Shown here: piece by piece, positions 8,044-19,431 of the stretch | Layout of the letters: each line of letters begins with the position of its first letter | Position numbering within the stretch: the first letter of the stretch is position 1 | Source: Nesterenkonia lutea | GTDB lineage: Bacteria > Actinomycetota > Actinomycetes > Actinomycetales > Micrococcaceae | Direction of reading: 5' to 3' | Assembly: GCF_014873955.1 (NCBI RefSeq) | Contig: NZ_JADBED010000001.1 | Location: 1,364,001-1,428,000 of the forward strand | Length of the DNA: 64,000 nucleotides | Position numbers and translations under genes: made by a program | Notes under the pieces: model-generated | What the model was told of the DNA's origin: nothing | The model's database searches: none | Seen by the model: the letters and a program-made list of their open reading frames with translations, nothing else

Positions 8044-9135
8044 TCAGGGAACCCTCGCGGTCCACTCCTGGGTGCTGAACTTGTCCTTCACGAGCTCCTC
8101 GGCCCGGGCGAGCTCCTCCGGGCGGATCTCTGCGATCTTCGCCCCGTACCTCTGCGCGAAGGTCTCCACGAACGCCTTGAGGATCTCTTCACGCGCCAGG
8201 CCGGTCTGGCTGCGCAGGGGGTCCACCCGCTTCGCCGCTGAGGTGATCCCCTTGTCGGAGATCTTCTCGCGGCCGATGCGCAGCACCTGGAGCATGTCGT
8301 CGGCGTTCATGTCGTAGCTCATCGTCACGTGGTGCACCATCCCACCGCTGGCCAGCCGCTTCTGCGCGGCGCCGCCGATCTTGCCCTCAGTGGAGACAAT
8401 GTCGTTCAGCGGCTTATACGACGCGGTGATCCCGATGGAGGTCAGCGCCTCCATCGCCCAGGCGTCCAGGAAGGGGTAGGAGTCGGCGAAGCTCAGCCCG
8501 TCCACCAGGGACGCCGGCACGGAGAGCGAGTAGGTGACGAAGCTGCCCTCGTCCATGTACATCGCTCCGCCGCCGGTGATCCGACGCACCACAGTGGCCC
8601 CGAGCCGCTCGGCCGCCTCGGAGTCGACCTCGTTGGCCAGCGACTGGAAGGACCCGATCACCACGGCCCGGCCGGAGTAGTCCCACATCCGCATCAGCGG
8701 GGGACGATTTCCGCGGCCCACCTCCTCGGTGAGCACCTGGTCCAGGGCCACATGCATCTCCACGGGCAGCGCCACGGCGGGCATGACCTCCCAGTCGTGG
8801 TCCTCCCAGCGGGTGGCGTGACCCAGGGCGCGCCGCACGGCGGTGGCGATGGCGTATTCGTCGAAGCCGAACATATGGGCCTCAGCGGGCAGCTGGGCGC
8901 GCACGGATTCGGCGATCTCCTCCCGGGTGGCCCGGGTCGGCAGACCGATCAGCGCGGCGTTGAGCGAGTCCAGCGCCTCATCGGGCTCGAGGAAGAAGTC
9001 CCCGTTCACCGAGGCGGCGATGATGTGCGCGTCCCGCGGGTGAGTGCGTGGATCGAGGACGGTCTCCAGATCGACGACGACGAGCTTGCCGCCCACAACC
9101 TTGTATTCCCCGTGATGCTGGTGCGTGTCCGTCAT
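8044..9135 (-). CDS. Lipoate--protein ligase family protein (two-domain)
   Basis: A 363-residue member of the biotin/lipoate A/B ligase family, which attaches lipoate or octanoate to E2 and GcvH lysines. Residues about 10-95 form an N-terminal accessory domain like the LplA C-terminal/LplB domain. Residues about 115-363 are the catalytic part with RRITGGGAMYM (184-194) and the presumed lipoyl-AMP lysine in EGKIGGAAQKR (250-260, K252). The start ATG is six bases after a TAGGAT box, so a leaderless message is likely. Whether it scavenges lipoate or transfers octanoyl groups cannot be told. Confidence 0.85.
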   Translation of the reverse strand: MTDTHQHHGEYKVVGGKLVVVDLETVLDPRTHPRDAHIIAASVNGDFFLEPDEALDSLNAALIGLPTRATREEIAESVRAQLPAEAHMFGFDEYAIATAVRRALGHATRWEDHDWEVMPAVALPVEMHVALDQVLTEEVGRGNRPPLMRMWDYSGRAVVIGSFQSLANEVDSEAAERLGATVVRRITGGGAMYMDEGSFVTYSLSVPASLVDGLSFADSYPFLDAWAMEALTSIGITASYKPLNDIVSTEGKIGGAAQKRLASGGMVHHVTMSYDMNADDMLQVLRIGREKISDKGITSAAKRVDPLRSQTGLAREEILKAFVETFAQRYGAKIAEIRPEELARAEELVKDKFSTQEWTARVP

Positions 9136-9141
9136 GGCACA

Positions 9142-9147
9142 ATCCTA
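9142..9147 (-). promoter_or_regulatory. -10 box of the lipoate ligase gene (leaderless)
   Basis: TAGGAT on the minus strand lies six bases before the ATG at 9135. There is no Shine-Dalgarno. Confidence 0.5.
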
Positions 9148-9240
9148 TTCCTGCCGGGCGCGCTGGCTGTGCCGCTGACGCCCGTGACCGGGGCCGGCGG
9201 CGTCGTCGTCCGGGGGCTCCTGACGCTCTGGAGACAGCAG

Positions 9241-9269
9241 AAGGGCCGCAGTCGATGACTGCGGCCCTT
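9241..9269 (-). terminator. Terminator of rpmE2
   Basis: AAGGGCCGCAGTC (9241-9253) and GACTGCGGCCCTT (9257-9269) form a perfect 13-bp stem with a 3-nt loop, 32 bp beyond the rpmE2 stop codon. The symmetrical A/T ends would let it work in both directions. Confidence 0.85.
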
Positions 9270-9301
9270 CGTGAAAGCTTGAGGTGTGAAGCAGGAGGTC
9301 C

Positions 9302-9559
9302 TTACTTCTTGCCGCCGAAGCCCTTGAAGCGAGCGTTGAAGCGCTCGACGCGGCCGGCGGAGTCCATGATGCGCTGCTTGCCGGTGTAGAACGGGTGCGA
9401 CGCGGCAGAGATCTCGACGTCGATGACCGGGTAGGTGTTGCCGTCTTCCCACTCCATGGTCTTCTTCGAGGAGGTGGTGGAGCGGGTGAGGATCTTTTCA
9501 CCGGAGGCCAGGTCGTTGAAGATGACCGGCTCGTACTTGGGGTGGATATCAGACTTCAT
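9302..9559 (-). CDS. rpmE2: 50S ribosomal protein L31 type B
   Basis: An 85-residue large-subunit protein. [16 protein letters not shown] and [10 protein letters not shown] are characteristic of L31 type B. It contains no cysteine, so it is the zinc-free form, which in many bacteria replaces the zinc form under zinc limitation through Zur. I looked for a Zur box upstream and did not find one; only an AT-rich TATAGT box at 9641-9646 is visible. The ATG at 9559 matches the family start. An upstream in-frame extension does not resemble L31. Confidence 0.95.
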   Translation of the reverse strand: MKSDIHPKYEPVIFNDLASGEKILTRSTTSSKKTMEWEDGNTYPVIDVEISAASHPFYTGKQRIMDSAGRVERFNARFKGFGGKK

Positions 9560-9640
9560 GAGGTGTGTGTCCTTTTCATCTGCCGCTGGATTTTGCCAGA
9601 AGCGTGGAACTGAGGCGTGGCCAGAATGGACCAACACAGC

Positions 9641-9646
9641 ACTATA
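9641..9646 (-). promoter_or_regulatory. Candidate -10 box of rpmE2
   Basis: TATAGT reads on the minus strand in a short AT-rich patch within otherwise GC-rich DNA, giving a leader of about 75 nt. No good -35 is present. Confidence 0.4.
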
Positions 9647-9715
9647 TCAAATGCGGCGGGCCGCAGCCTGCCCGGCGGTCGCCGATGCGTGCGACACAGC
9701 AGCCCTGTCCTGGCT

Positions 9716-9758
9716 GGTTGAGTTATCCGGTGGGGACGCAGCAGCCGGAAGACTCAAC
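9716..9758. repeat. Hairpin repeat, family B, copy 1
   Basis: GGTTGAGTTATCCGGT (9716-9731) faces CCGGAAGACTCAAC (9745-9758) across a loop containing GACGCAGC. It matches the perfect hairpin at 21275-21318 along its whole length with about ten differences. It lies beyond the stop of the TauE permease gene and so may also terminate it. Confidence 0.65.
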
Positions 9759-9785
9759 TGCCCAGGAGGGATGGTCCGCGGAGGA

Positions 9786-10679
9786 TCAGCCGAGGAAGAG
9801 GCTGCGCAGCATCACGAACAGTGCCACCAGGCCCAGGGTCACGATGATCGCGCGCAGCACCACCGGTGAGAGTCGACGTCCGACCCAGGCTCCGATGAGC
9901 CCGCCGAGGGTGGATCCCACTGCGATGATGGCCACGACTCCCCACAGGATCACGCGCTCATCCGGCTCGCGCAGCAGGTAGTCCACCAGCACGTAGCTGA
10001 TCGCGGCGGTGAGGTTCACGACGGCGACCAGCAGGTTCTTCACGCCGTTGGCCTGCTGGATGTCGGCCATCAGGAAGATGCCGAGGATGCCCATCAGCAG
10101 GATCCCCTGCGCGGCGACGAAGTAGCCCCCATAGATGCCCGCGGCGAAGACCAGCAGCATCAGCACCACGCTGACGGCGGGCATGGACGGCGACTTCTGC
10201 GCCCCCTCAGCCTCGCGCTCGACGCCCTCCTCGGCGTCCACCGGCTGCTCGCGGCGCGCGGCACGGGCCCTGACCCAGGCGGAGAGTCGGGGCTGGGCCA
10301 GGACGAAGATGAGCGAGACCACGATGAGGATCGGAGCCACCCGCCCGAAGACCTCCTCGGGGAGGCTGATCAGCAGGGCCGCGCCGATCGCGCCGCCCAG
10401 CACAGAAGCGGGAATCAGCTTGACCAGCACCGACTTCACCTGACGGATCTCGCGCCGATAGCCCCAGGCGCCGGTGAAGTTGCCCGCGATCAGTCCCATC
10501 GCGTTGGAGACCGTGGCCGAGACCGGCGGCACACCCATCGCCACGAGCACCGGGAAGGTCACCAGCGTGCCGGAGCCGACCACGGTATTGATGGCGCCCG
10601 CCCAGATCGCGGCGACGAAGATGAGCAGGAGCAGCTCGACGCCCAGGCCATGCAGGGCGACATCGGTGAGGGCCTCCAT
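9786..10679 (-). CDS. TauE/SafE family permease
   Basis: A 297-residue membrane protein of the sulfite exporter TauE/SafE family (anion or organosulfonate export). The N-terminal motif AGAINTVVGSGTLVTFPVLVAMG (residues about 22-44, conserved GxGG/TVVGSG loop) and its repeat in the C-terminal half (QANGVKNLLVA, GSTLGGLIGAW) show the two-fold four-helix plan. The middle contains a charged cytosolic loop of about 35 residues rich in Arg/Glu. The ATG at 10679 overlaps the stop codon of the upstream ABC ATPase gene by one base, so the two are translated together. Confidence 0.85.
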   Translation of the reverse strand: MEALTDVALHGLGVELLLLIFVAAIWAGAINTVVGSGTLVTFPVLVAMGVPPVSATVSNAMGLIAGNFTGAWGYRREIRQVKSVLVKLIPASVLGGAIGAALLISLPEEVFGRVAPILIVVSLIFVLAQPRLSAWVRARAARREQPVDAEEGVEREAEGAQKSPSMPAVSVVLMLLVFAAGIYGGYFVAAQGILLMGILGIFLMADIQQANGVKNLLVAVVNLTAAISYVLVDYLLREPDERVILWGVVAIIAVGSTLGGLIGAWVGRRLSPVVLRAIIVTLGLVALFVMLRSLFLG

Positions 10680-11491
10680 CAGGGGCGGGCCCGCTGCTTC
10701 TCGGCCTGCGGCTTCGCGAAGGCCGAGTAGCGGCCGTCGCGGTGCACCAGGTCCAGCTCCGTGTCGAAGGTGGTGGAGAGGTTCGCTGAGGTCATGGTCT
10801 CTTCGATCGGGCCCGAGGCCACGGGCCTGCCGTCGCGCAGCAGCAGCACATGGGTGAAGCCTGGCGGGATCTCCTCGAGATGGTGTGTCACCAACACTGT
10901 GGTGGGCGCGTCCTCGCTGGTGACCAGCTCGCTGGTGCGCTGCACGAGAGCCTCGCGCCCGCCCAGGTCCAGCCCCGCGCCCGGCTCGTCCAGCAGGAGC
11001 AGCTCCGGATCGGTCATGAGCGCACGGGCGATCTGCACCCGCTTGCGCTCGCCCTCCGAGAGGGTGCCGAAAGGTCGATCGAAGACCGTCCCGACGCCCC
11101 ATTCGTTGAGCAGCGCGAAGGCGCGACGTTCATCGAGCTGCTCGTACTCCTCGCGCCAGCGTCCGGTCACGCCATAGGCTGCGGTGACGACGACGTTCAG
11201 CGCCGTCTCCTGGACGGGCATCGTGGTGGTCAGCGAGTTGGAGCTGAAGCCGATGAGCGGCCGGAGCTCGAAGACATCGACGGCGCCCAGCAGCTCGTCG
11301 AGGATCCGAGCCGAGCCGGTGGTGGGGAACAGCCGGGCGGCGGCGATCTGCAGCAGCGTGGTCTTGCCCGCCCCGTTGGGGCCCAGGATCACCCAGCGCT
11401 CGTCCTCGTTCACCGTCCAGGAGACGTTGTCGAGCAGGTTCTTGCGCCCTCGGCGCACGGTGACGTTCTGGATATCGAGGACAGGACTCAT
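10679..11491 (-). CDS. ABC transporter ATP-binding protein
   Basis: A 270-residue ABC ATPase with Walker A GPNGAGKT (37-44), signature LSEGERKRVQ (144-153), Walker B LLLLDEPGAGLD (164-175) and switch His in LVTHHLEEIP. It resembles the stand-alone YlmA/ModF-type proteins. No ABC permease or binding protein is beside it. Its only partner is the TauE permease immediately downstream, with a one-base overlap, so a functional pairing of an ATPase with a TauE permease is possible but unproven. The ATG lies seven bases after a TAGTGT box. Confidence 0.88.
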   Translation of the reverse strand: MSPVLDIQNVTVRRGRKNLLDNVSWTVNEDERWVILGPNGAGKTTLLQIAAARLFPTTGSARILDELLGAVDVFELRPLIGFSSNSLTTTMPVQETALNVVVTAAYGVTGRWREEYEQLDERRAFALLNEWGVGTVFDRPFGTLSEGERKRVQIARALMTDPELLLLDEPGAGLDLGGREALVQRTSELVTSEDAPTTVLVTHHLEEIPPGFTHVLLLRDGRPVASGPIEETMTSANLSTTFDTELDLVHRDGRYSAFAKPQAEKQRARP

Positions 11492-11498
11492 GCGCCCA

Positions 11499-11504
11499 AC
11501 ACTA
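11499..11504 (-). promoter_or_regulatory. -10 box of the ABC ATPase-TauE operon (leaderless)
   Basis: TAGTGT on the minus strand lies seven bases before the ATG at 11491. It is divergent from serB, whose own TAGGCT box is at 11525-11530. Confidence 0.5.
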
Positions 11505-11539
11505 TCGAACCGGACCTGGAGCTATAGGCTGAACACGCT

Positions 11540-12502
11540 ATGACTGCGCTCCCACACCCTGATCTCCCCCAAGGCACCGTGGCCCTCCTGGCGGCCTCCA
11601 CGCTCGACGGTCCGCTGCTCCGCTCGCTGACCCACGAGTTCTCCCGTCGAGGCGTGGTCCACAGCGTGGAGCTGCGTCCGGTCCCGGTGGCCGACGGCGG
11701 CGAGGTCCAGGCCGCACGATGGTCTGTGACGCTGGATGACGCCGACGACTCCTACGGCTCGCAGCTCGCGATCTCGCTGCTGGAGGACGCGGCCGACCAG
11801 ATCGAGGGTCCGATCACCCAGACGGTGCTCCCAGCCCGTCGGCGCAGCGCGCTCCACGCCGCAGACGGCCGGCTCATGCTCCTGATGGATGTGGACTCCA
11901 CGCTGATCGACCAGGAGGTCATCGAGCTGCTCGCCCGCAGAGCCGGGCGGGAGACGGAGGTCGCGGAGGTCACCGAACGCGCCATGCGCGGTGAGCTGGA
12001 TTTCGCGGCATCCCTGCATCAGCGGGTGGCCGCGCTGAGCGGACTCCGCACCGACGCGATCACCTCCGCCATCGCCGAGATCACTCCCACCTGGGGGGCC
12101 GAGGATCTCCTCGCGGAGTTCGCGCGCCGCGGCTGGCCCAGCTACGCGGTCTCCGGCGGATTCCTGCAGGTGCTGGAGCCCCTGGCCGAGCGGCTGGGCC
12201 TGGCCGGATTCCACGCCAATGACCTCGCCATCTCCGCGACCGGCACCCTCGAGGGGACCGTGCGGGGCGCCGTCGTCGACCGCGCCGCCAAGAAGGAGTA
12301 TCTTGAACAGTGGTCAGCGTCACAGGGGCTGCGACCGAGCAATGTGGTCGCCGTCGGCGATGGAGCCAATGACCTGGACATGATCACAGCCGCCGGAGTG
12401 GGGATCGCGTTCTGCGCCAAGCCCGCACTCGAGGAACAGGCTGATCTGGTGATCCGCCACCGCACTTTCGAGCTCATCTCCCTGGCACTGGGCATGAGCT
12501 GA
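11540..12502 (+). CDS. serB: Phosphoserine phosphatase
   Basis: SerB hydrolyses L-phosphoserine, the last step of serine synthesis. The 320-residue protein has an ACT-like N-terminal regulatory domain (about 10-100) and a HAD domain: motif I MDVDSTLID (116-124, nucleophile D117), motif II SGGF, a Lys in DRAAKKEY and motif IV VGDGANDLDMI. Presence of the C1 cap insertion between motifs I and II fits SerB and not other HAD enzymes. The ATG at 11540 lies nine bases after TAGGCT. There is no clear Shine-Dalgarno. Confidence 0.95.
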   Translation: MTALPHPDLPQGTVALLAASTLDGPLLRSLTHEFSRRGVVHSVELRPVPVADGGEVQAARWSVTLDDADDSYGSQLAISLLEDAADQIEGPITQTVLPARRRSALHAADGRLMLLMDVDSTLIDQEVIELLARRAGRETEVAEVTERAMRGELDFAASLHQRVAALSGLRTDAITSAIAEITPTWGAEDLLAEFARRGWPSYAVSGGFLQVLEPLAERLGLAGFHANDLAISATGTLEGTVRGAVVDRAAKKEYLEQWSASQGLRPSNVVAVGDGANDLDMITAAGVGIAFCAKPALEEQADLVIRHRTFELISLALGMS

Positions 12503-12708
12503 AGAAGGACCCGCACGGCCCTGCACCGGCGCAGGCGCCCAGCAGTCATATCGAAGATCTCATATTCGCGATCATCGGGCGTGAGCATTCTGCAATGCCA
12601 CGATGATCTGCCAGGAATAGCCTCTACCCCGGTAGGGTTGATCCTGCGCGGCACAACGATGTGCGCGGACCTCGTTGTCCCCCGTCACTCACATTTGGAG
12701 GAACCATA

Positions 12709-14820
12709 GTGACCGAGAATGCCGTATTCACCGATCTGGACAAGCGGGCAGTGGACACACTGCGCGTGCTGGCCGCCGACGCCGTGGAGAAGGTCGGCTC
12801 AGGCCACCCGGGCACCGCGATGTCGCTGGCCCCAGCTGCCTACCTGCTCTTCCAGAAGGTGATGAAGCATGATCCTTCCGACCCTGAGTGGATCGGCCGC
12901 GACCGCTTCATCCTCTCCCCCGGTCACACCTCGCTGACCCTGTACCTCCAGCTCTACTTCTCCGGCTACGGCCTGGAGATCGACGACCTGGCTGCGCTGC
13001 GCACCTGGGATTCGCTGACTCCGGGACACCCGGAGTACGGCCACACCGCCGGCGTGGAGATCACCACCGGACCGCTGGGCCAGGGCCTCGCCTCCTCCGT
13101 GGGCTTCGCCTACGGCCAGCGTCGGATGCGCGGCCTGATGGACCCCGAGGCGCCTGCCGGGGAGTCCCCCTTCGACCACACTGTCTGGGTCATCGCCTCC
13201 GACGGCGACCTGCAGGAGGGCGTGACCTCGGAGGCATCCTCGCTGGCGGGCCACCAGGAGCTCGGCAACCTCGTGGTGATCTGGGACGACAACAAGATCT
13301 CCATCGAGGACGACACCGACATCTCCTTCACCGAGGACGTCCCCGCCCGCTACGAGGCCTACGGCTGGCACGTCCAGCGCGTGGACTGGATGCAGACCGG
13401 TGACTACGACGAGGACATCAACGAGCTGCACGCCGCACTGGTGGCGGCGAAGGCGGAGACCTCCAAGCCCTCCCTGATCGCACTGCGCACGGTCATCGGC
13501 TATCCCTCCCCGAAGAAGCAGAACACCGGCGGCATCCATGGCTCCAAGCTGGGCAGCGATGAGCTGGTGGCGCTGAAGGAGCTCCTCGGCTTCGACACCG
13601 AGGCACACTTCGCCGTGGAGGACGAGGTCATCACCCACGCCCGCAAGATCCTCGAGCGCAGCATCGAGACTCGCCAGGAATGGGACAAGAAGTACCAGTC
13701 CTGGCGCGAGTCCAACGCCGAGGAGGCCACGCTGCTGGACCGCCTGACCGCCGGGGAGCTCCCCGCCGGCTGGGAGTCCCAGCTGCCCGAGTTCCCCGCC
13801 GGTGAAGATGTGGCCACGCGCGCCGCCTCCGGCAAGGTGCTCAACGGCATCGCCGAGGTCCTCCCCGAGCTCTGGGGCGGCTCCGCAGACCTCGCCGGCT
13901 CGAACAACACGCACCTGGCCGGGTACGAGTCCTTCATCCCGGAGTCCCACTCCACGGAGAAGTTCAGCGGAAACCCCTACGGGCGCAACCTGCACTTCGG
14001 CATCCGCGAGCACGCGGCGGCGGCGATCACCAACGGCATCTCGCTGTCCACCCCGCTGCGGACCTACAACGGCACGTTCCTGATCTTCTCGGACTACCAG
14101 CGTCCGGCGATCCGGCTCGCCGCCCTGATGGGCATCGGCTCGATCTTCGTCTGGACCCATGACTCCATCGGTCTGGGCGAGGACGGCCCCACCCACCAGC
14201 CGGTGGAGCAGCTCGCCACGCTGCGGGCCATCCCGAACCTGGACGTGGTCCGTCCCGGAGACGCCAACGAGGTCGCCATCGCCTGGCGCGAGGTGCTGCG
14301 CCGCAGCGATCGTCCCGCCGGACTGGCGCTGACCCGCCAGGGCATCCCGACCTACGCCCGCGGCGCCGGCGAGGCCACCGCCACCGAGTTCGGCTCGGTG
14401 GAGGGCGCAGCCAAGGGAGCCTATGTGCTGGCAGAGGCCGTCAAGGACGGAGCGGTGGTGACTCCCGAGGTCGTGCTCATCGGCACCGGCTCCGAGGTCC
14501 AGCTCGCGGTCCAGGCCCGCGAGGCGCTGGCTGAGAAGGGCATCGCGGCCCGCGTGGTCTCGATGATCTGCCGCGAATGGTTCTTCGAGCAGGACGAGGC
14601 CTACCGCGAAAGCGTCATCCCCGCCGGCGTGAAGGCCCGCGTCTCGGTGGAGGCCGCCGCCTCCATGGGCTGGCGCGACATCGTCGGCGACGCCGGCCGG
14701 ATCGTCGGTCTGGACCACTTCGGTGCCTCCGCCGACTACAAGGTGCTCTACGAGCAGTTCGGCATCACCTCAGCAGCCGTCACCGAGGCCGCGCAGGAGT
14801 CCATCGCCGCGGCCTCCTGA
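12709..14820 (+). CDS. tkt: Transketolase
   Basis: Transketolase moves two-carbon units between sugar phosphates with thiamine diphosphate, joining the pentose phosphate pathway to glycolysis. The 703 residues have the expected landmarks: [11 protein letters not shown] near the N-terminus, [12 protein letters not shown], the ThDP-binding GDG...NN-type motif [13 protein letters not shown]...WDDNKIS, and [11 protein letters not shown] in the Pyr domain. The start is a GTG at 12709 with a perfect GGAGG seven bases upstream. It is the first gene of the pentose-phosphate cluster tkt-tal-pgi-zwf-opcA-pgl, which is conserved in actinobacteria. A structured spacer separates it from tal. Confidence 0.97.
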   Translation: MTENAVFTDLDKRAVDTLRVLAADAVEKVGSGHPGTAMSLAPAAYLLFQKVMKHDPSDPEWIGRDRFILSPGHTSLTLYLQLYFSGYGLEIDDLAALRTWDSLTPGHPEYGHTAGVEITTGPLGQGLASSVGFAYGQRRMRGLMDPEAPAGESPFDHTVWVIASDGDLQEGVTSEASSLAGHQELGNLVVIWDDNKISIEDDTDISFTEDVPARYEAYGWHVQRVDWMQTGDYDEDINELHAALVAAKAETSKPSLIALRTVIGYPSPKKQNTGGIHGSKLGSDELVALKELLGFDTEAHFAVEDEVITHARKILERSIETRQEWDKKYQSWRESNAEEATLLDRLTAGELPAGWESQLPEFPAGEDVATRAASGKVLNGIAEVLPELWGGSADLAGSNNTHLAGYESFIPESHSTEKFSGNPYGRNLHFGIREHAAAAITNGISLSTPLRTYNGTFLIFSDYQRPAIRLAALMGIGSIFVWTHDSIGLGEDGPTHQPVEQLATLRAIPNLDVVRPGDANEVAIAWREVLRRSDRPAGLALTRQGIPTYARGAGEATATEFGSVEGAAKGAYVLAEAVKDGAVVTPEVVLIGTGSEVQLAVQAREALAEKGIAARVVSMICREWFFEQDEAYRESVIPAGVKARVSVEAAASMGWRDIVGDAGRIVGLDHFGASADYKVLYEQFGITSAAVTEAAQESIAAAS

Positions 14821-14826
14821 GGCGCT

Positions 14827-14872
14827 CCGTCGCGGGCGATGACCCGCACCTGCGGTCCCGAGACCGCGACGG
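14827..14872 (+). terminator. Hairpin between tkt and tal (attenuator?)
   Basis: CCGTCGCGG (14827-14835) and CCGCGACGG (14864-14872) pair perfectly, with an inner GGTC/GACC stem possible. No U-tract follows, and tal begins 46 bp later, so it is more likely a processing or attenuation element than a full stop. Confidence 0.45.
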
Positions 14873-14918
14873 CGGCCCTCCCCCCAATCCCCATCACCTG
14901 GCATCAGGAGCATTGAAC

Positions 14919-16040
14919 ATGACTGCAAACAAGAACACTCAGGCCCTCTCCGACCTCGGCGTCTCCATCTGGCTCGACGACCTCTCCCGCGAGCGGCTGA
15001 ACTCGGGCTCGCTGGCGAAGCTGATCGAGACGCACAACGTCGTCGGCGTCACCACGAATCCGACCATCTTCGAGTCCGCCCTGAAGGACGGCGAGGCCTA
15101 TGAGGCGCAGCTCGCCGAGCTGGCCGCTGCCGGAGCCGACGCCGAGAAGGCCGTCTTCGACATCACCACAGCCGATGTGCGCGAGGCCTGCGACGTGTTC
15201 GCCGGGGTCTACGCCGCCACCAACGGTGTCGACGGTCGAGTCTCCATCGAGGTCGATCCACGTCTGGCGCGCGACGCCGCCGGCACGATCGCCCAAGCCC
15301 GCGAGCTCTACAAGGCGGTGGACCGGGAGAACGTGCTGATCAAGATCCCCGCCACCGTGGAGGGCATCGAAGCGATCGCCGCAGTGACCGCCGAGGGCAT
15401 CAGCGTCAACGTGACCCTGGTCTTCTCGCTGGAGCGCTACCGCGCGGTCATCAACGCGTTCATGCTCGGCCTGGAGAAGGCCCACTCCGAGGGGATCGAC
15501 ATCTCGAAGATCCACTCCGTGGCCTCCTTCTTCGTCTCCCGGGTGGACGCCGAGATTGACAAGCGCCTGGAGCTCGCGGCCGAGGAGGGCAAGCCCGGCA
15601 CCGAGAAGCTCAAGTCGCAGGCCGCCGTCGCCAATGCTCGACTCGCGCACCAGATCGCGGTGGAGACCTTCTCCTCCGAGCGCTGGCAGCTGCTGGCCGA
15701 GCGCGGAGGCCGTCCGCAGCGTCTGCTGCTGGCCTCCACCGGCACCAAGGATCCCAACCTCTCCGACACGCTGTATGTCACCGAGCTCGCCGGCGCCGAC
15801 GTGGTCAACACCATGCCGGAGAAGACGCTGATGGCGCTGGCAGACCACGGCGTGGTGGAGCGCGACACGCTCGCCGAGACCTACGTGGAGGCCAACCGCG
15901 TGCTCGACGGCATCTCCGCGGCCGGGATCAGCTACCGCGAGGTCGTCGACACCCTGGAGAACGAGGGCCTGCAGAAGTTCGAGGTCTCCTGGAAGGGCCT
16001 GCTCGGCACCATCGAGGACGGCCTGAAGCGCAACAGCTGA
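14919..16040 (+). CDS. tal: Transaldolase
   Basis: Transaldolase moves a dihydroxyacetone unit between sedoheptulose-7-phosphate and glyceraldehyde-3-phosphate. The 373-residue protein belongs to the long Tal form found in actinobacteria. The Schiff-base lysine is K142 in [10 protein letters not shown] (137-146). Other landmarks are [15 protein letters not shown] and [14 protein letters not shown] at the N-terminus. The ATG has AGGAG 8 bases upstream. It lies 98 bp behind tkt and is followed by a strong terminator, so tkt-tal are likely one unit and pgi onwards another. Confidence 0.97.
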   Translation: MTANKNTQALSDLGVSIWLDDLSRERLNSGSLAKLIETHNVVGVTTNPTIFESALKDGEAYEAQLAELAAAGADAEKAVFDITTADVREACDVFAGVYAATNGVDGRVSIEVDPRLARDAAGTIAQARELYKAVDRENVLIKIPATVEGIEAIAAVTAEGISVNVTLVFSLERYRAVINAFMLGLEKAHSEGIDISKIHSVASFFVSRVDAEIDKRLELAAEEGKPGTEKLKSQAAVANARLAHQIAVETFSSERWQLLAERGGRPQRLLLASTGTKDPNLSDTLYVTELAGADVVNTMPEKTLMALADHGVVERDTLAETYVEANRVLDGISAAGISYREVVDTLENEGLQKFEVSWKGLLGTIEDGLKRNS

Positions 16041-16095
16041 GCTGAGTCAGCAGGGTCCTTCCTCAGCGACTGACCCTGTCGCCTGTTCACTCCGT

Positions 16096-16125
16096 CCGAT
16101 GCCCGGTCACACGACCGGGCATCGG
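16096..16125 (+). terminator. Terminator after tal
   Basis: CCGATGCCCGGT (16096-16107) and ACCGGGCATCGG (16114-16125) form a perfect 12-bp stem with a 6-nt loop, 56 bp after the tal stop codon. Confidence 0.8.
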
Positions 16126-16221
16126 TCAGGGTCAACAGCCGTGTGAATCCCACCGGGCCCCTATAAGTGCAGATGCTGGACAGGTCGAACCGAGGCGTTC
16201 GGCTGAGAAAGGAAGCACGTC

Positions 16222-17867
16222 ATGAGCTCACTCTCCCTGACACTGAGCGGGGCGGCCCGCGAAGCCGCCGAGAACCAGGTCCCTGGTCTTCTGGACCACG
16301 AGTTCGCCTCCAGGCTGGCGGCCAAGGATCACACCCTCTGGGGAGTCGAGGCCGAGGACGAGGCCAGCAGGCGCCTCGGCTGGGTCGCGCTCTTCGAAGA
16401 CTCCCGCCGGCTCCTGCCCCAGATCACCCAGCTTCGCCTGGAGCTCGCCACAGAGGGCATCACCCGCGTGGTGCTCGCCGGCATGGGCGGCTCCTCCCTC
16501 GCGCCAGAAGTCATCTGCGCCACCGCAGGCGTGGATCTCACCGTGCTCGACTCCACCGATCCACAGCATGTGGCCTCGGTGATCGGCACCGAGATCGAGA
16601 AGACCGTGCTCGTGGTCTCCTCGAAGTCCGGCTCCACAGTGGAGACCGATTCCCAGCGCCGGATCGTGCAGCAGGCGATGACCGATGCCGGCATCGACGC
16701 CGCCTCCCGCACGGTGATCGTCACTGACCCCGGCTCTCCGCTGGCCCAGCAGTCCGCCGAGGCCGGCGTGCGCGCCGTCTTCGAGGCGGACCCCACGGTG
16801 GGCGGCCGCTATTCCGCGCTGACCGCCTTCGGTCTGGTCCCGTCCGGGCTCGCCGGCGCGGACCTGGAGTCGCTGCTCGACGATGCCGAGGAGACCCTCG
16901 CCATCCTCTCCGAGGACGACGCCGACAACCCCGGCCTGCGTCTGGGCTCGGCCATCGGCGGCACCGCGCCGCTGCGGAACAAGCTCGTGATCACCGACGC
17001 CGGCTCCCCGCTGGTGGGACTGGGCGCGTGGATCGAACAGCTCATCGCAGAGTCCACCGGCAAGAACGGCACCGGCCTGCTCCCGGTCATCGTCGCCGAC
17101 GGCGAGCCCGAGCTGCACCGCGACGCCGATGATGTGCTGGTCACCCAGATCATCGACGTGGAGGCCGAAGACGGCGCCTCCGTGGACAATGACATCGCCG
17201 ACGCCGTCGTCACCTCGCACATGGTGCGCACCGGCGGCAGCCTCGGCGCCCAGTTCATGCTCTGGGAGGTCGCCACCGTCGTGGCCGGCTCCCTGCTGGG
17301 CATCAACCCCTTCGACCAGCCCGACGTCGAGTCCGCCAAGACCGCCGCCCGCGGACTCCTCGACGCCGAAGCACCGGAGACCGGGGACTCCGTGGTCGAC
17401 GGCGCAGTGGCCATCCGCGCGCTGGGCAGCTCCGCGCTGACCGGGGCCGACACCTCCACGCTCGAGTCGGCGCTGAAGGCGCTCCTGGAGTCGGTGCCGC
17501 AGGACGGCTACCTCGCCGTGATGGCCTATCTCGACCGCACCGGGGAAACCGAGCTCGAATCCCTCCGGGCCCAGCTCTCCTCCCTCAGCGGACGCCCGGT
17601 GACCTTCGGCTGGGGCCCCCGGTTCCTGCACTCCACCGGCCAGTTCCACAAGGGCGGCCCGCATGTCGGAGCGTTCCTGCAGCTGACCACAGACTCCGAG
17701 GGCGACGTCGAGGTCCCGGAGCGTCCCTTCACGCTGGCCCAGCTGATCTCGGCCCAGGCCGCAGGCGATGCCCAGGTGCTCGCCGATCACGGCATGCCGG
17801 TGCTGCATGTGCACCTGCAGGATCGTCAGGCCGGCGTGACCCAGCTGGTCGACACGGTGGAGTCCCT

Positions 17868-17871
<4 letters not shown>
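16222..17871 (+). CDS. pgi: Glucose-6-phosphate isomerase
   Basis: Interconverts glucose-6-phosphate and fructose-6-phosphate. The 549-residue protein shows the phosphoglucose isomerase SIS-domain motifs: VVLAGMGGSSLAPEV, VSSKSGSTVET (substrate phosphate loop) and PRFLHSTGQFHKGGP near the C-terminus. It belongs to the divergent branch, originally confused with transaldolase-Pgi fusions, that is usual inside actinobacterial pentose-phosphate clusters. GAAAGGAAG precedes the ATG. Its stop overlaps the GTG start of zwf by four bases (GTGA). A TATAAG box near 16160 may be its promoter. Confidence 0.95.
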
Positions 17872-19421
<1,550 letters not shown>

Positions 19422-19431
19422 GGAGAATCCC

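Noticed and set aside
9560..9660. Zur box before rpmE2
   Set aside because: Expected from the zinc-free L31 but no AT-rich dyad of the Zur type was found.
12799..14718. 639-residue minus-strand ORF opposite tkt
   Set aside because: Transketolase motifs on the plus strand are complete and a GGAGG site marks its start.
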